In this document: positions 7,322 to 15,305 of the stretch, one piece after another
Layout: every line of letters begins with the position of its first letter
How positions within the stretch are numbered: the first letter of the stretch is position 1
Assembly (NCBI RefSeq): GCF_900100265.1
Contig: NZ_LT629696.1
Coordinates: 372,001-436,000, forward strand
Length of the DNA: 64,000 nucleotides
Origin: Leifsonia sp. 466MF
GTDB taxonomy: Bacteria > Actinomycetota > Actinomycetes > Actinomycetales > Microbacteriaceae
Reading direction: 5' to 3'
Position numbers and translations under genes: made by a program
The notes under the pieces: generated by a model
Seen by the model: only the letters and a program-made list of their open reading frames with translations
Told to the model about the DNA's origin: nothing
Database searches by the model: none

Positions 7322-7740
7322 CGCAGTACCTCCGCGCTTCCGTCGCTACTTGTGATGGCAACGACGGCCGACGTCCCTGATCGCTTCACCGTCGGCATTG
7401 GTTCGCCGCCGTACGACCACTTCTCGAGCCCGAGGATTTCTTGGCATTCCAGGCCGTCGATCGTCACGACCGCGTTGACCGCCCACGAACCGCCGCCGTC
7501 GATCGCACCGTCCTGTGTGAAAGCCACCCCCGGTTGAGTGGCGAGCAGCGCCTGGGCGGCCTTCCTTTGGTTCGCACGGTTGCCCTGCTCAGGTTCGGCG
7601 CCTCCTAACGAGCACGACGTCAGGAGAATAAGTGCCGTAGCGGTAAGAGCAATCGACGTCATCACCGGTTTGAGCGCCCACGCGATGCGCAGAATGGTGC
7701 CTCGGAAGAGTCGGCTCATCCAGGGGATATCGAAGGTCAT
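7318..7740 (-). CDS. Lipoprotein paralogue 2 (divergent)
   Basis: The 140-residue protein has signal peptide and lipobox ALILLTSC (Cys43). The mature region keeps the family outline with lower identity: NRANQRKAAQALL, VAFTQDGAIDGGGSWAVNAVVTI, EILGLEKW and SSDGSAEVLR. It overlaps genes on both sides by 4 nt. Its divergence from the other three suggests an older duplication or different ligand specificity, as expected if each copy handles a different partner. The function is unknown; lipoprotein immunity is inferred from context. Confidence 0.75.
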   Translation of the reverse strand: MTFDIPWMSRLFRGTILRIAWALKPVMTSIALTATALILLTSCSLGGAEPEQGNRANQRKAAQALLATQPGVAFTQDGAIDGGGSWAVNAVVTIDGLECQEILGLEKWSYGGEPMPTVKRSGTSAVVAITSSDGSAEVLR

Positions 7741-8138
7741 CGAAGCGCCTCCGATGTGCCGTCGCTGTAGACGACCGTTGAGCGCGTTGGCACGATTCCG
7801 GGCATCGGGCGCGGTAGCGGATTACCTCCAGCCCGCTCGAGTCCCAGAATCTCGTCGTAATCGACGTCGTCGATTGTGACGACAGCATTGGCTGCCCACG
7901 AGCCACCTCCACCGACGCTGCCTGGCTGGGTGAACCTGATTTCCTCGACGTCGGGTCGGTAGCTCAACAAACTGAGCGCCGCCTTCTTCTGATTCGCGAG
8001 GTTCGTCGCGGTCGTGGCCTTCATCGCAACGGAGCCGAACGGCGAACATGACGTCAACGCCACCGTGACGGCGACAGCAAGTCCGAGAGCGCGCGGCAGC
8101 CGTGCGCGCGATCTCGTGCGGGCGTGTACGGCAAGCAT
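7737..8138 (-). CDS. Lipoprotein paralogue 1, first gene of lipase operon
   Basis: The 133-residue protein starts MLAVHARTRSRARLP and has a classical short lipoprotein signal (AVAVTVALTSC, Cys31). The mature part has NLANQKKAALSLLS, RPDVEEIRFTQPG, SWAANAVVTIDDVDY, EILGLERAGGNPLP and YSDGTSEALR. The start at 8138 was preferred to 8153 because GGAAGG sits 7 nt upstream. It heads the coupled operon that ends at 4336. By eye, codon use here is more A/T-tolerant than in flanking genes, which fits acquired DNA. Confidence 0.78.
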   Translation of the reverse strand: MLAVHARTRSRARLPRALGLAVAVTVALTSCSPFGSVAMKATTATNLANQKKAALSLLSYRPDVEEIRFTQPGSVGGGGSWAANAVVTIDDVDYDEILGLERAGGNPLPRPMPGIVPTRSTVVYSDGTSEALR

Positions 8139-8185
8139 TCTGCCGCCTTCCATGAGTGACTCGTGTTCCTTGTCACGATATCTCA

Positions 8186-8199
8186 GGCGAAATTTCGCC
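8186..8199. promoter_or_regulatory. 14-bp perfect palindrome upstream of lipase operon
   Basis: GGCGAAATTTCGCC is fully self-complementary. It lies 48 bp upstream of the first lipoprotein start and 27 bp downstream of the aldo/keto reductase coding end at the other side of the gap. The position fits an operator controlling the lipase operon. No cognate regulator is encoded next to it. Confidence 0.4.
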
Positions 8200-8225
8200 G
8201 CTCATGGATGGCCGCAATTAATGCA

Positions 8226-9263
8226 TCACACCTCCCCGCGGCGCGCCCCCGCCCACAGGTCGACGCCGGCGTCGGTGGCGTGCTCGTCGATCTCCGCAAG
8301 CTCCTCCGGCGAGAACTCCAGGTTGCCCAGGGCCGCGACGTTCTGCTCCAGCTGGTCGACGCTGCTGGCACCGATCACCAGCGAGGTCACGCGGTCGTCG
8401 CGCAGAGCCCAGGCGAGCGCCAGCTGCGCCAGGGTCTGCCCGCGCCGCTCCGCGATCCCGTTGAGCGCGCGCAGGCGAGCGATGGCGTCGTCGGTGAGCC
8501 AGTCGGAGTCGAAGGAGGTGCCCGCGCTCGCCCGCGAACCCTCGGGGATGCCGTTCAGGTACTTGCCCGTCAGCATGCCCTGTGCCAGTGCGGTGAAGCC
8601 GATGACGCCGACACCCAGCTCGCCGACGGTGTCGAGCAGTCCCTCGGTCTCGATCCAGCGGTTCAGCATCGAGTACGACGGCTGATGGATGAGCAGGGGA
8701 GTGCCGAGGTCGCGCAGGATCTCGGCGGCGCGGCGGGTCTCCTCCGGTCCGTACGACGAGATGCCGACGTAGAGGGCCTTGCCCGACCGGACGGCGGTGT
8801 CCAGCGCCTGCATCGTCTCCTCCAGCGGCGTGGACGGGTCGGGCCGGTGCGAGTAGAAGATGTCGACGTAGTCGAGGGCGAGACGCTGCAGCGACTGGTC
8901 GAGGCTCGCCAGCATGTACTTGCGGCTGCCGCCGCCCTGGCCGTACGGGCCGGGCCACATGTCCCACCCGGCCTTGCTCGACACCACGATCTCGTCGCGG
9001 TACGGCCGGAGGTCCTCCGAGAGGATGCGGCCGAAGTTGATCTCGGCCGCGCCGTAGGGCGGGCCGTAGTTGTTGGCCAGGTCGAAGTGGGTGATGCCCA
9101 GATCGAAGGCGCGGCGGACGATGGCGCGCTGGGTCTCGAAGGGGCGGTCGTCGCCGAAGTTGTGCCACAGCCCGAGCGACAGGGCGGGCAGGTCGAGTCC
9201 GCTGCGCCCGGTGCGGCGGTAGATCATGTCGTCATAGCGGGAGGGGTTCGCAACGTAGGCCAT
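8226..9263 (-). CDS. Aldo/keto reductase, YghZ/L-glyceraldehyde-3-phosphate reductase type
   Basis: The 345-residue TIM-barrel NADPH oxidoreductase has the catalytic tetrad Asp61 (THFDLANNYG), Tyr66, Lys97 (VVSSKAGW) and His139 (FYSHRPDP). The WPGPYGQGGGSRKYML segment and the C-terminal IGASSVDQLEQN cofactor-binding region are typical of YghZ/KvBeta-like members. These reduce small aldehydes such as glyceraldehyde 3-phosphate or methylglyoxal. The start at 9263 (MAYVANPSRYDDM) was chosen over an upstream in-frame ATG because family alignment begins here. It is a single-gene unit. Confidence 0.9.
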   Translation of the reverse strand: MAYVANPSRYDDMIYRRTGRSGLDLPALSLGLWHNFGDDRPFETQRAIVRRAFDLGITHFDLANNYGPPYGAAEINFGRILSEDLRPYRDEIVVSSKAGWDMWPGPYGQGGGSRKYMLASLDQSLQRLALDYVDIFYSHRPDPSTPLEETMQALDTAVRSGKALYVGISSYGPEETRRAAEILRDLGTPLLIHQPSYSMLNRWIETEGLLDTVGELGVGVIGFTALAQGMLTGKYLNGIPEGSRASAGTSFDSDWLTDDAIARLRALNGIAERRGQTLAQLALAWALRDDRVTSLVIGASSVDQLEQNVAALGNLEFSPEELAEIDEHATDAGVDLWAGARRGEV

Positions 9264-9394
9264 GCATCCAGATTCGCGGACGTGGACCGTCGCTGTCCAA
9301 CATCCCGTGCAGATCGCATCCATCGGCCGCGCTGCTCGATCGGGAGAGTGTCAACCCCTTGTCGCCCGGGATGGGCGCGGCGCTGGCTGGAGGC

Positions 9395-9634
9395 ATGACC
9401 GATGAACTGACCCCCAGCGATGACGCGACCGCCGACGCGACCGACGACGCGACCGCCCCCGGCCAGCCGCAGGGCGCTCCGGCGCCCACCGACACCCCCG
9501 TGCACGACCAGCCCACGGCGGCAGGCCGGGCACCTGCCGGCGGCGCACTGGACGGCGAGAACGACCTCCCCGCCGACGACGAGACCGCCGACACCCTCCA
9601 GAACGACGCCCTCCTCGACGAAGAACAGCCCTGA
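9395..9634 (+). CDS. Small acidic, disordered protein
   Basis: The 79-residue protein (MTDELTPSDDATADATDD... LLDEEQP) is rich in Asp, Ala, Thr and Pro, with no hydrophobic core, so it is probably intrinsically disordered. The ribosome-binding site is poor for this ATG (GGAGG only 1 nt away). In-frame alternatives at 9359 (TTG) and 9371 (ATG) exist, so the start is uncertain. The gene ends just before a strong terminator hairpin, which supports its being real. Short acidic proteins like this are common in Microbacteriaceae; the function is unknown. Confidence 0.5.
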   Translation: MTDELTPSDDATADATDDATAPGQPQGAPAPTDTPVHDQPTAAGRAPAGGALDGENDLPADDETADTLQNDALLDEEQP

Positions 9635-9658
9635 CCCGGCCCGCGCGCCACACAAACG

Positions 9659-9696
9659 GAAGCGGCGGCCGCGCCGGAGGGCGCGGCCGCCGCTTC
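9659..9696. terminator. Strong bidirectional hairpin
   Basis: A perfect inverted repeat with 17-bp arms (9659-9675 and 9680-9696) and a 4-nt GGAG loop lies between convergent genes. It is flanked by A-rich sequence on the left, and its position suits termination in both directions. Confidence 0.8.
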
Positions 9697-9713
9697 GCGG
9701 TCGGGAGACGGGA

Positions 9714-9872
9714 TCAGGTCCGGCTCGCACCTCGTCTGAGCCACCCGACGATCGCGGTGATGACGAAGAACACCAGTCCGAGGATCGCCAGCCAGAGGAG
9801 GCCCTTGATGGCGAACCCGAGGATGGCGAGCACCGCCCAGATCACCAGCAGAATAATGATGAGAGCTATCAT
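9714..9872 (-). CDS. Small hydrophobic membrane protein, 52 aa
   Basis: The peptide MIALIIILLVIWAVLAILGF has two hydrophobic helices (residues 2-20 and 24-44) joined by Lys23. It ends in a basic tail (GWLRRGASRT), so both termini are probably cytoplasmic. It is convergent with the small acidic gene and shares its terminator hairpin. Similar tiny two-helix proteins occur widely in actinobacteria without a known function. Spacing and hydrophobicity make it more convincing than a random ORF. Confidence 0.7.
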   Translation of the reverse strand: MIALIIILLVIWAVLAILGFAIKGLLWLAILGLVFFVITAIVGWLRRGASRT

Positions 9873-9968
9873 GCCTTCATCTGACTCCGGTCCGGGCGTC
9901 TCGTCAACGTCGCCGGGCGGGCCTTGCGGCGCGGCCCGGTTCGTGGCAAGACTCGCGAGGATCGGCCG

Positions 9969-11000
9969 TCACCGCACCGGCAGCTTGGTGTCGTCCTGGT
10001 GGTACAGGAACTCCTCCAGCGGGTACGGCTTGTGCTCGATCGCGGCCGCGATCGCCAGCTGAGCGATCACCGTCTCGACGATCGCGCGCTCGAACAACCC
10101 GAGGCCCGCGGGCAGCGGAATGACCGTGAGGTTCGCGTGCCCGGCGGCCGGGATCGTCGCGGGATCGGCCGCCGTCACCAGCACGACGGGCACCCCGGCA
10201 TCGAGAACCGACGATGGGATGCTCACCTCCCGGCCGTCGCCGAAGATCACGAGGGCGTCGTCGTCCGACAGCACCTCCATCGGCCCGTGCAGGTACTGGA
10301 ACGTCTCGAAGGCGGCGCTCGGCGTGCGGAGCCCCTCGCGGACCATCAGCGACAGCTCGGCGGCGGCGGTCAGCGATGCGCCGCGCCCCACGACGTCGAT
10401 CGTCTTCGCCCCGGCGAGCACGCGCCCGACCGTCTCGGCCGCCTCGGCGTAGTCACGCAGCACGTCGGCGACCCGGCCCGGGATGCGCTCAGCCTCGGCC
10501 GCGCCCTCGCGCACCCCGACATGGTCGAGGAGCAGGGCGTAGGCCAGGATGGTCGCCGTGAAGCCGCTGGTGTACACCGGCGAGTCGGGGAACCCGCCCA
10601 GGCCGAGAACCGCATCCACCTCGTCTCTGATTGGCTGATCGGGGAAGTTGCTGATGCCGATCCGCGTCCCGGCGGCGAGTTTACGGGCGGCCGCCAGGGG
10701 CTCGGGGCTGCGGCCAGACTCGGAGACGACGATGTTGTGGTCGGCGCGCACCACGGCGAGCCCGTCGGCGAGGTCGGAGGCGACGACGCCGCCCGCCGGG
10801 TGCCCGGCGCCCGCGAGGGCGGCGACGAGCGCGTGAGACGAGTTGAGCGACGCGCCCATGGCGACGACGGCGACGCTGTCGCCCGCCTCCCAGCGGGGGA
10901 GGCCGGCGCTCGCGAGGTCGCGCAGGACGGTCTCCCGCGCGCGGGCGAGGTTCTCGGGCTGAGCGCGCATGGCGTCGACGAACGAGGCTGTAGGTTCCAT
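9969..11000 (-). CDS. SIS-domain sugar-phosphate isomerase-like protein
   Basis: The 343-residue protein has two SIS domains (about 25-155 and 195-335), as in the isomerase half of GlmS. The first has VAVVAMGASLNSSH and VVVSESGRSPE, the typical sugar-phosphate-binding Ser-rich loop. The second has DVVGRGASLTAAAE and LHGPMEVL. There is no N-terminal glutaminase domain, so it resembles AgaS/FrlB-type amino-sugar or glycated-substrate isomerases/deaminases. It is the last gene of the ABC importer operon, 55 bp after the second permease. It probably processes the phosphorylated imported sugar; the exact reaction cannot be read. Confidence 0.85.
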   Translation of the reverse strand: MEPTASFVDAMRAQPENLARARETVLRDLASAGLPRWEAGDSVAVVAMGASLNSSHALVAALAGAGHPAGGVVASDLADGLAVVRADHNIVVSESGRSPEPLAAARKLAAGTRIGISNFPDQPIRDEVDAVLGLGGFPDSPVYTSGFTATILAYALLLDHVGVREGAAEAERIPGRVADVLRDYAEAAETVGRVLAGAKTIDVVGRGASLTAAAELSLMVREGLRTPSAAFETFQYLHGPMEVLSDDDALVIFGDGREVSIPSSVLDAGVPVVLVTAADPATIPAAGHANLTVIPLPAGLGLFERAIVETVIAQLAIAAAIEHKPYPLEEFLYHQDDTKLPVR

Positions 11001-11055
11001 GGAAGTCCTTCTGTCGGTGGTCGGAGGGATCGGGTCGCTGGGGTGGCGAGGCGGT

Positions 11056-11904
11056 TCAGCCCTTGACGGCGCCGGCGGCCATGCCGCTGACGACGTACCG
11101 CTGGAAGATGAGGGCGACGACGATGGGCGGCAACGCCGCGAGGATGCCGCCCGCCGCGACCAGCCCGAAGTCGGTCGTGTAGCGGCCGGCGAACTCGCTG
11201 ATGGCCACCGGCAGGGTCTTCGCCGCGTTCGACGAGGTGAAGATCAGCGCATACATGAACTCGTCCCAGGCCAGCAGGAACGCGAACATGATGGCCGCGA
11301 AGATCCCCGGTCGGGCGGCCGGAAGCACCACACGGAACAGGGCGCCCAACCGGGAGGCGCCGTCGATGCGCGCCGCCTCCTCCAGCTCCTCCGGGATGGT
11401 CAGGAAGTAGTTGCTGAGGATCCAGAGCACGAAAGGCACCACCAGCGAGCAGTCCACGATGATCAGCCCGATCACCGAGTCCAGCAGCCCGAGCGAGTTC
11501 AGGATGAGGTACAGCGGGATCAGCAGCGCGATCTGCGGCAGCATGTACGTCGCAAGGAAGAGGATGAGCACCGCCTGCCGGAAGCGGAACCGCAGCCGGG
11601 CGAACGCGTACGCGCCCAGGATCCCGACGATCATCGACACGGCGACCGTGCCGACGGCGACGATCGTCGTGTTCGCCAGCGCCGCCCGGAAGGTCGCGCC
11701 GACGCTCTCGGCGCCGCCGCGGAAGATCAGCTCGTACCGGCTCCAGTCGAGCGTGTCCGGGATCCACTGCAGTGGGGTGGAGATGAGGATGCGCTGCGGC
11801 GTGACGCTGGCGATCACCATCCACCCGAAGGGCAGCAGGATCACCACGGCGACGACCAGTGCGGCCAGGTGGATGAGGATCGAGTTGCGGGTCGCGCGTT
11901 TCAC
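11056..11904 (-). CDS. Carbohydrate ABC transporter permease 2 (MalG type)
   Basis: The 282-residue protein has six predicted membrane helices. The cytoplasmic EAA loop LEEAARIDGASRLGALFRVVLP docks the ATPase in MalFGK-type CUT1 importers. The GTG start at 11904 overlaps the stop of permease 1 (GTGA). It forms the channel with permease 1. No ATPase gene is present in the operon, so a shared MsiK-like ATPase encoded elsewhere is expected, as is common in actinobacteria. Confidence 0.92.
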   Translation of the reverse strand: MKRATRNSILIHLAALVVAVVILLPFGWMVIASVTPQRILISTPLQWIPDTLDWSRYELIFRGGAESVGATFRAALANTTIVAVGTVAVSMIVGILGAYAFARLRFRFRQAVLILFLATYMLPQIALLIPLYLILNSLGLLDSVIGLIIVDCSLVVPFVLWILSNYFLTIPEELEEAARIDGASRLGALFRVVLPAARPGIFAAIMFAFLLAWDEFMYALIFTSSNAAKTLPVAISEFAGRYTTDFGLVAAGGILAALPPIVVALIFQRYVVSGMAAGAVKG

Positions 11905-12860
11905 AGCAGGCTCATCTCGGATCGGCGCAGCATGCGCAGGTAGACGAAGGTCAGCACCAGGATGACCAGCACGATGATGTACGAGAGCGCCGCTCCGACG
12001 CCGAAGTTCTGGTCCGAGAACGCCGTCGTGTAGGCGTAGTAGGCGACGGTCTGCGTACCGTTCACCGGGCCGCCGCGCGTCATCGCGTAGATGATGTCGA
12101 AGACCTTGAACGCCTCCACCGTGCGCAGCACCAGCACGATCGAGATGGAGGGCACGAGCATCGGGAGCACGATCGTGCGGAAGATGCGCGGCCAGCTGGC
12201 GCGGTCCATCTTCGCCGCCTCGTACAGCTCGTTCGGGATGGACGTCAGTCCGGCGAGCAGGAAGAACGCCACCAGCGGGGTCGTCTTCCAGACGTCCGCG
12301 ACGATCACCATGTTGAGGGCGAGCGTCGGGTCGCCGAGCCAGGCCTGGTACTGGTCGATGATCCCCAGCTGCGTGAGGGCCGCATTGAGCGCGCCGTACT
12401 GCGCGTTGAAGATGCCCTTCCACATCGCCGCGTTGACGATGGTGGGGATCGCCCAGGGGATGATCACCACGGCCCGAAAGAGCCACCGCGCCCGCAGCTT
12501 GGCGTTGAGGAGGCCGGCGACGATGAGTCCGAGGACGAGCTCCAGCGCCGTGGAGACGAGGGTGAAGTACAGCGTCCGCCCCATCGCCGCCCAGAAGCCG
12601 GGAGCGGTGAGGACGTCGATGTAGTTCTGCAGACCGACGAACGGGGTGTCGGTCGCCAGGGCCGAGTTCACCTCGAAGAACGAGATGAGGAGCGTGCGGA
12701 GGATCGGGTAGACGATCACCCCGAACACCGCGACCGCGGCCGGCAGCAGCAACCAGAAGGCGAGCCGCCCCTGGTTGTCGCGCCTGCGGCGGTCGCGGCG
12801 CCCGCGCGTGGTGGGCGCGCGCCGTTCCGTCTCGACTCCGGCGACCGACACGCCGCTCAT
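11901..12860 (-). CDS. Carbohydrate ABC transporter permease 1 (MalF type)
   Basis: The 319-residue protein has a basic cytoplasmic N-terminus (residues 10-32, RRDRRRRDNQGRL), six membrane helices and the EAA loop YEAAKMDRASWPRIFRTIVLP. The loop carries Arg where Gly is usual. It is in operon with the binding protein (4-nt overlap) and permease 2 (4-nt overlap). It takes part in import of a sugar, probably an amino sugar or glycoside judging by the kinase and SIS protein. Confidence 0.92.
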   Translation of the reverse strand: MSGVSVAGVETERRAPTTRGRRDRRRRDNQGRLAFWLLLPAAVAVFGVIVYPILRTLLISFFEVNSALATDTPFVGLQNYIDVLTAPGFWAAMGRTLYFTLVSTALELVLGLIVAGLLNAKLRARWLFRAVVIIPWAIPTIVNAAMWKGIFNAQYGALNAALTQLGIIDQYQAWLGDPTLALNMVIVADVWKTTPLVAFFLLAGLTSIPNELYEAAKMDRASWPRIFRTIVLPMLVPSISIVLVLRTVEAFKVFDIIYAMTRGGPVNGTQTVAYYAYTTAFSDQNFGVGAALSYIIVLVILVLTFVYLRMLRRSEMSLL

Positions 12861-14158
12861 CCGAGGGTCTCGTTCGCGGACTTCACCGCGTCGTCGAGGG
12901 CCTGCTGCGGCGACTTCTTACCGAGCAGTGCGTTCTGCAGCTCGACCTGGATCGCCTGGGAGACGGTGTTGTAGTTCGGCACCGGCGGGCGCAGGATCAT
13001 CGAGTCGTAGGCCTTTCCGGCGGCCGCGAAGACCTCCGGGTTGGTCTTGGTGATGTCCGGCTTGGTGTAGCTCGACTTCCAGTTCGTCATCGAGCTCTTG
13101 ACGTATTTGTCCTGCACGGCCTCGCTGGTCATGTACTCGATGAACTTCCACGCGGCGAGCTGGTGCTTCGACTTCGCACCGATCGCAAGCGCCATGGAGC
13201 CGTTCACGCCCGGGTTGTCGCCGTTCGGGCCCGCGGGCGGCGGGGTGACGGCGATCTGGCCGACGACCTTCGAGATCGACGGGTCGTTCTGGTCGCGGAA
13301 GGTGGACTCCCAGTTGAGTTCCATGGCGGTCTTGCCCGCGGCCATGGACTTGTCGGTGTCGTCCTCGAGGAACGTGGTCGACGCCGGGTCGGTGAGCCCC
13401 TCATCCAGCGACTTCTTCATGAACTCGAGCGCCTGCACGCCCGCGCCCTTGTTGATGGAGAGCTTGCCGGTGGAGTCGGTGAACTGGCCGCCGTAGGCGC
13501 CGAGCAGTTCGGCGTAGTCGCAGACGAGCGCCTCGGCCTGCGACCAGCTCCAGGCGATCGGGTACTGGACGACGCCCGCATCCTTCAGCTTCTTCGCCAC
13601 GGCGAGGACGCCGTCCCACGTCTTCACGTCGTCCGCGGTGGCGCCGACCTTCGCGAGCATGTCCTTGTTGTAGAAGAACAGCTTGGTCGACGGACCCCAC
13701 GGGACGCCGTAGTACTTGCCCTTGTACTCGGCGCTGGAGAGCGCGCCGCCGAGCATGTCGCTCTTCCACGAGTCGGGGAACCGCTTCGTGACGTCGGTGA
13801 TGATTTTCTTGGAGGCGAACTCGGCCGGCCAGATCACGTCCAGGTGCACGACGTCGTAGGTGCCGGCGGGCGCAGAGGTGACGATCTTGTCATGGAGCGC
13901 CTCGTAGGCGACGAAGGTCGGCTTCACCGTGATCTTCGGGTTCTTCGCCTCGAAGGATGTGATCATCGCGTTGACGTCGGACTCCGAGTAGCCGGCCTGC
14001 TTCATGAACAGCGCGTTGATCGTGCCGGTGCCGTCGCCTTCGCCTCCCGACGAGGTCCCAGCGCCCGTCACGCTGCACGCGCTCAGGGCGAGCGCCGCCG
14101 TCGCCGCGAGCGCGAGGCCCGCGAGCGTGCGGTGACGCCCGGTGGATGTGATTCTCAT
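12857..14158 (-). CDS. Sugar ABC transporter substrate-binding lipoprotein
   Basis: The 433-residue lipoprotein has lipobox LALSAC (Cys28), followed by a Gly/Ser linker. The extracellular solute-binding family 1 fold runs ~45-430 (INALFMKQAGYSESDV, YDVVHLDVIWPAEFA, YGVPWGPSTKLFFYN, AMELNWESTF, LAAWKFIEYMTS). The ribosome-binding site GGAGG is 5 nt upstream of the ATG. The gene overlaps the kinase and permease 1 by 4 nt each. Ligand specificity is not evident; the aromatic-rich cleft (WGPSTKLFFY, WSWSQAEA) fits a carbohydrate. Confidence 0.93.
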   Translation of the reverse strand: MRITSTGRHRTLAGLALAATAALALSACSVTGAGTSSGGEGDGTGTINALFMKQAGYSESDVNAMITSFEAKNPKITVKPTFVAYEALHDKIVTSAPAGTYDVVHLDVIWPAEFASKKIITDVTKRFPDSWKSDMLGGALSSAEYKGKYYGVPWGPSTKLFFYNKDMLAKVGATADDVKTWDGVLAVAKKLKDAGVVQYPIAWSWSQAEALVCDYAELLGAYGGQFTDSTGKLSINKGAGVQALEFMKKSLDEGLTDPASTTFLEDDTDKSMAAGKTAMELNWESTFRDQNDPSISKVVGQIAVTPPPAGPNGDNPGVNGSMALAIGAKSKHQLAAWKFIEYMTSEAVQDKYVKSSMTNWKSSYTKPDITKTNPEVFAAAGKAYDSMILRPPVPNYNTVSQAIQVELQNALLGKKSPQQALDDAVKSANETLG

Positions 14159-15093
14159 GACTTCCTCCGTGATGGTGTGGGTGGTGCCAAGGGGGCGACG
14201 GGGGCCGCCTCCGTGAGCCGCCGGGCGAGCGCGAGCGCGCCGCGCACCGGAGGGACATCCAGCAGGTGGATGGAGTGGGTGAGCCCGCGGGCGCGCAGGC
14301 GCTCGCCGAGGGCGTCGAAGAGCCGGGGCTGATGGCTGACAACGCCGCCCGCGCAGACGACATCGGTGCCGGCGGCGCCGCGGCGGTGGACCAGCTCGAC
14401 GCTGCGGGCGAGCTCGTCGGCGGCCGCGTCGATGACGCGCGCCGCACGGATGCTGCCGGCGTCGGCCGCGGCGAAGACGAGGGGAGCGGCCGCACCCCAG
14501 ACGGTGACGCGCGGGTGGACGGTCAGCGCGTTGGAGAGGCCGACGATCTCCTCCACGCCGAAGTGTGCGTAGAGCGCGTCGGCCAGGGCGTCGCGCGGCT
14601 CGCCCTCGTCGACGGCCTCGAACAGGGAGCGGACGGCGTCGCGCACCAGCGCGGGCGCACTGCCCGGGTCGTTGAGGATGTAGCCGTAGCCTCCCGCGCT
14701 CACCAGCGTCCCGTCGGCTCGGCGGCCGACGACCTTGCTGCCGGTGCCCGCGATGACGGCGATGGCCTCGTCGTATCCGGCGGCGGGTCCGACCAGCTCG
14801 ACGTCGTTGACCGCGAGAGCCGGGCCGTCGTGGAGCGCGGCGAGCGTCTCGGAGAAGGCCAGGGTCTGGCCCTCGCTGTCGAGCCCGTGCGCGCCGACCA
14901 CCAGGGGAGCGGAGGCGGCGCCGGGAACATCGTCGAGGAGCGCGAGGAGTCCACGCACGTTCTGCTCCGAGTGGAGGTCGCCGCCGTGCTGCCAGTCGGC
15001 GGTCTGCACCGACCGGTCGAGGAGCACGGCGCCGGCGTCGTCCTCGACGCACACGTGCGTCTTGGTGCCGCCGATGTCGATTCCGACGATCAC
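14155..15093 (-). CDS. BadF/BadG-type sugar kinase (GlcNAc kinase-like)
   Basis: The 312-residue ASKHA-fold protein has the phosphate-1 motif GIDIGGTKTHV at the N-terminus, AVIAGTGSKVVGRRADG (phosphate-2) and VVCAGGVVSHQPRLFDAL (adenosine motif). This matches N-acetylglucosamine kinases of the BadF/BadG family. It is the first gene of the importer operon, with a GTG start preceded by AGAGGAG, and overlaps the binding-protein gene. It probably phosphorylates the imported sugar, which the SIS protein then handles. Glucosamine kinase is an alternative specificity. Confidence 0.85.
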   Translation of the reverse strand: MIVGIDIGGTKTHVCVEDDAGAVLLDRSVQTADWQHGGDLHSEQNVRGLLALLDDVPGAASAPLVVGAHGLDSEGQTLAFSETLAALHDGPALAVNDVELVGPAAGYDEAIAVIAGTGSKVVGRRADGTLVSAGGYGYILNDPGSAPALVRDAVRSLFEAVDEGEPRDALADALYAHFGVEEIVGLSNALTVHPRVTVWGAAAPLVFAAADAGSIRAARVIDAAADELARSVELVHRRGAAGTDVVCAGGVVSHQPRLFDALGERLRARGLTHSIHLLDVPPVRGALALARRLTEAAPVAPLAPPTPSRRKS

Positions 15094-15122
15094 GTCTGCT
15101 CCTCTGCGTCGCTGTAGGGATC

Positions 15123-15154
15123 ACTTCTTCTTTCCTATCGGAGTGAGAAGAAGT
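15123..15154. promoter_or_regulatory. Operator candidate upstream of sugar importer operon
   Basis: ACTTCTTCT (15123-15131) and AGAAGAAGT (15146-15154) form a 9-bp inverted repeat 30 bp upstream of the kinase start. Inside it lies CTTTCCTATCGGAGTG (15130-15145), which matches CTTTACTATCGCAGTG in front of the ROK regulator gene at 14 of 16 positions. This points to a shared binding site of the ROK protein. Confidence 0.55.
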
Positions 15155-15224
15155 TGACGCCAAACCTAAGCGACGCTGCGCGCCCCCGTCAATACCCGCA
15201 CCCCCCGCGTGCCCAGGTCAGGTT

Positions 15225-15282
15225 CGAGATTTGGCGCAAATCGTGGTTATGAGGGCGGCATAACCGAGATTTGGCGCAAATC
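15225..15282. repeat. Paired palindromic repeat with inner hairpin
   Basis: An exact 18-bp direct repeat, CGAGATTTGGCGCAAATC, occurs at 15225-15242 and 15265-15282. Each copy is itself a near-palindrome. Between them GGTTATG (15245-15251) and CATAACC (15259-15265) form an inverted repeat, so the whole block can fold as a long stem. It lies downstream of the ROK gene and may end its transcript, though it has no T-run. Confidence 0.65.
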
Positions 15283-15305
15283 TCGGCGGCGGGGAGGGCG
15301 GAGAG

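Noticed and set aside
15225..15282. CRISPR-like direct repeats
   Set aside because: Only two copies, near-palindromic, with no further spacers or cas genes.
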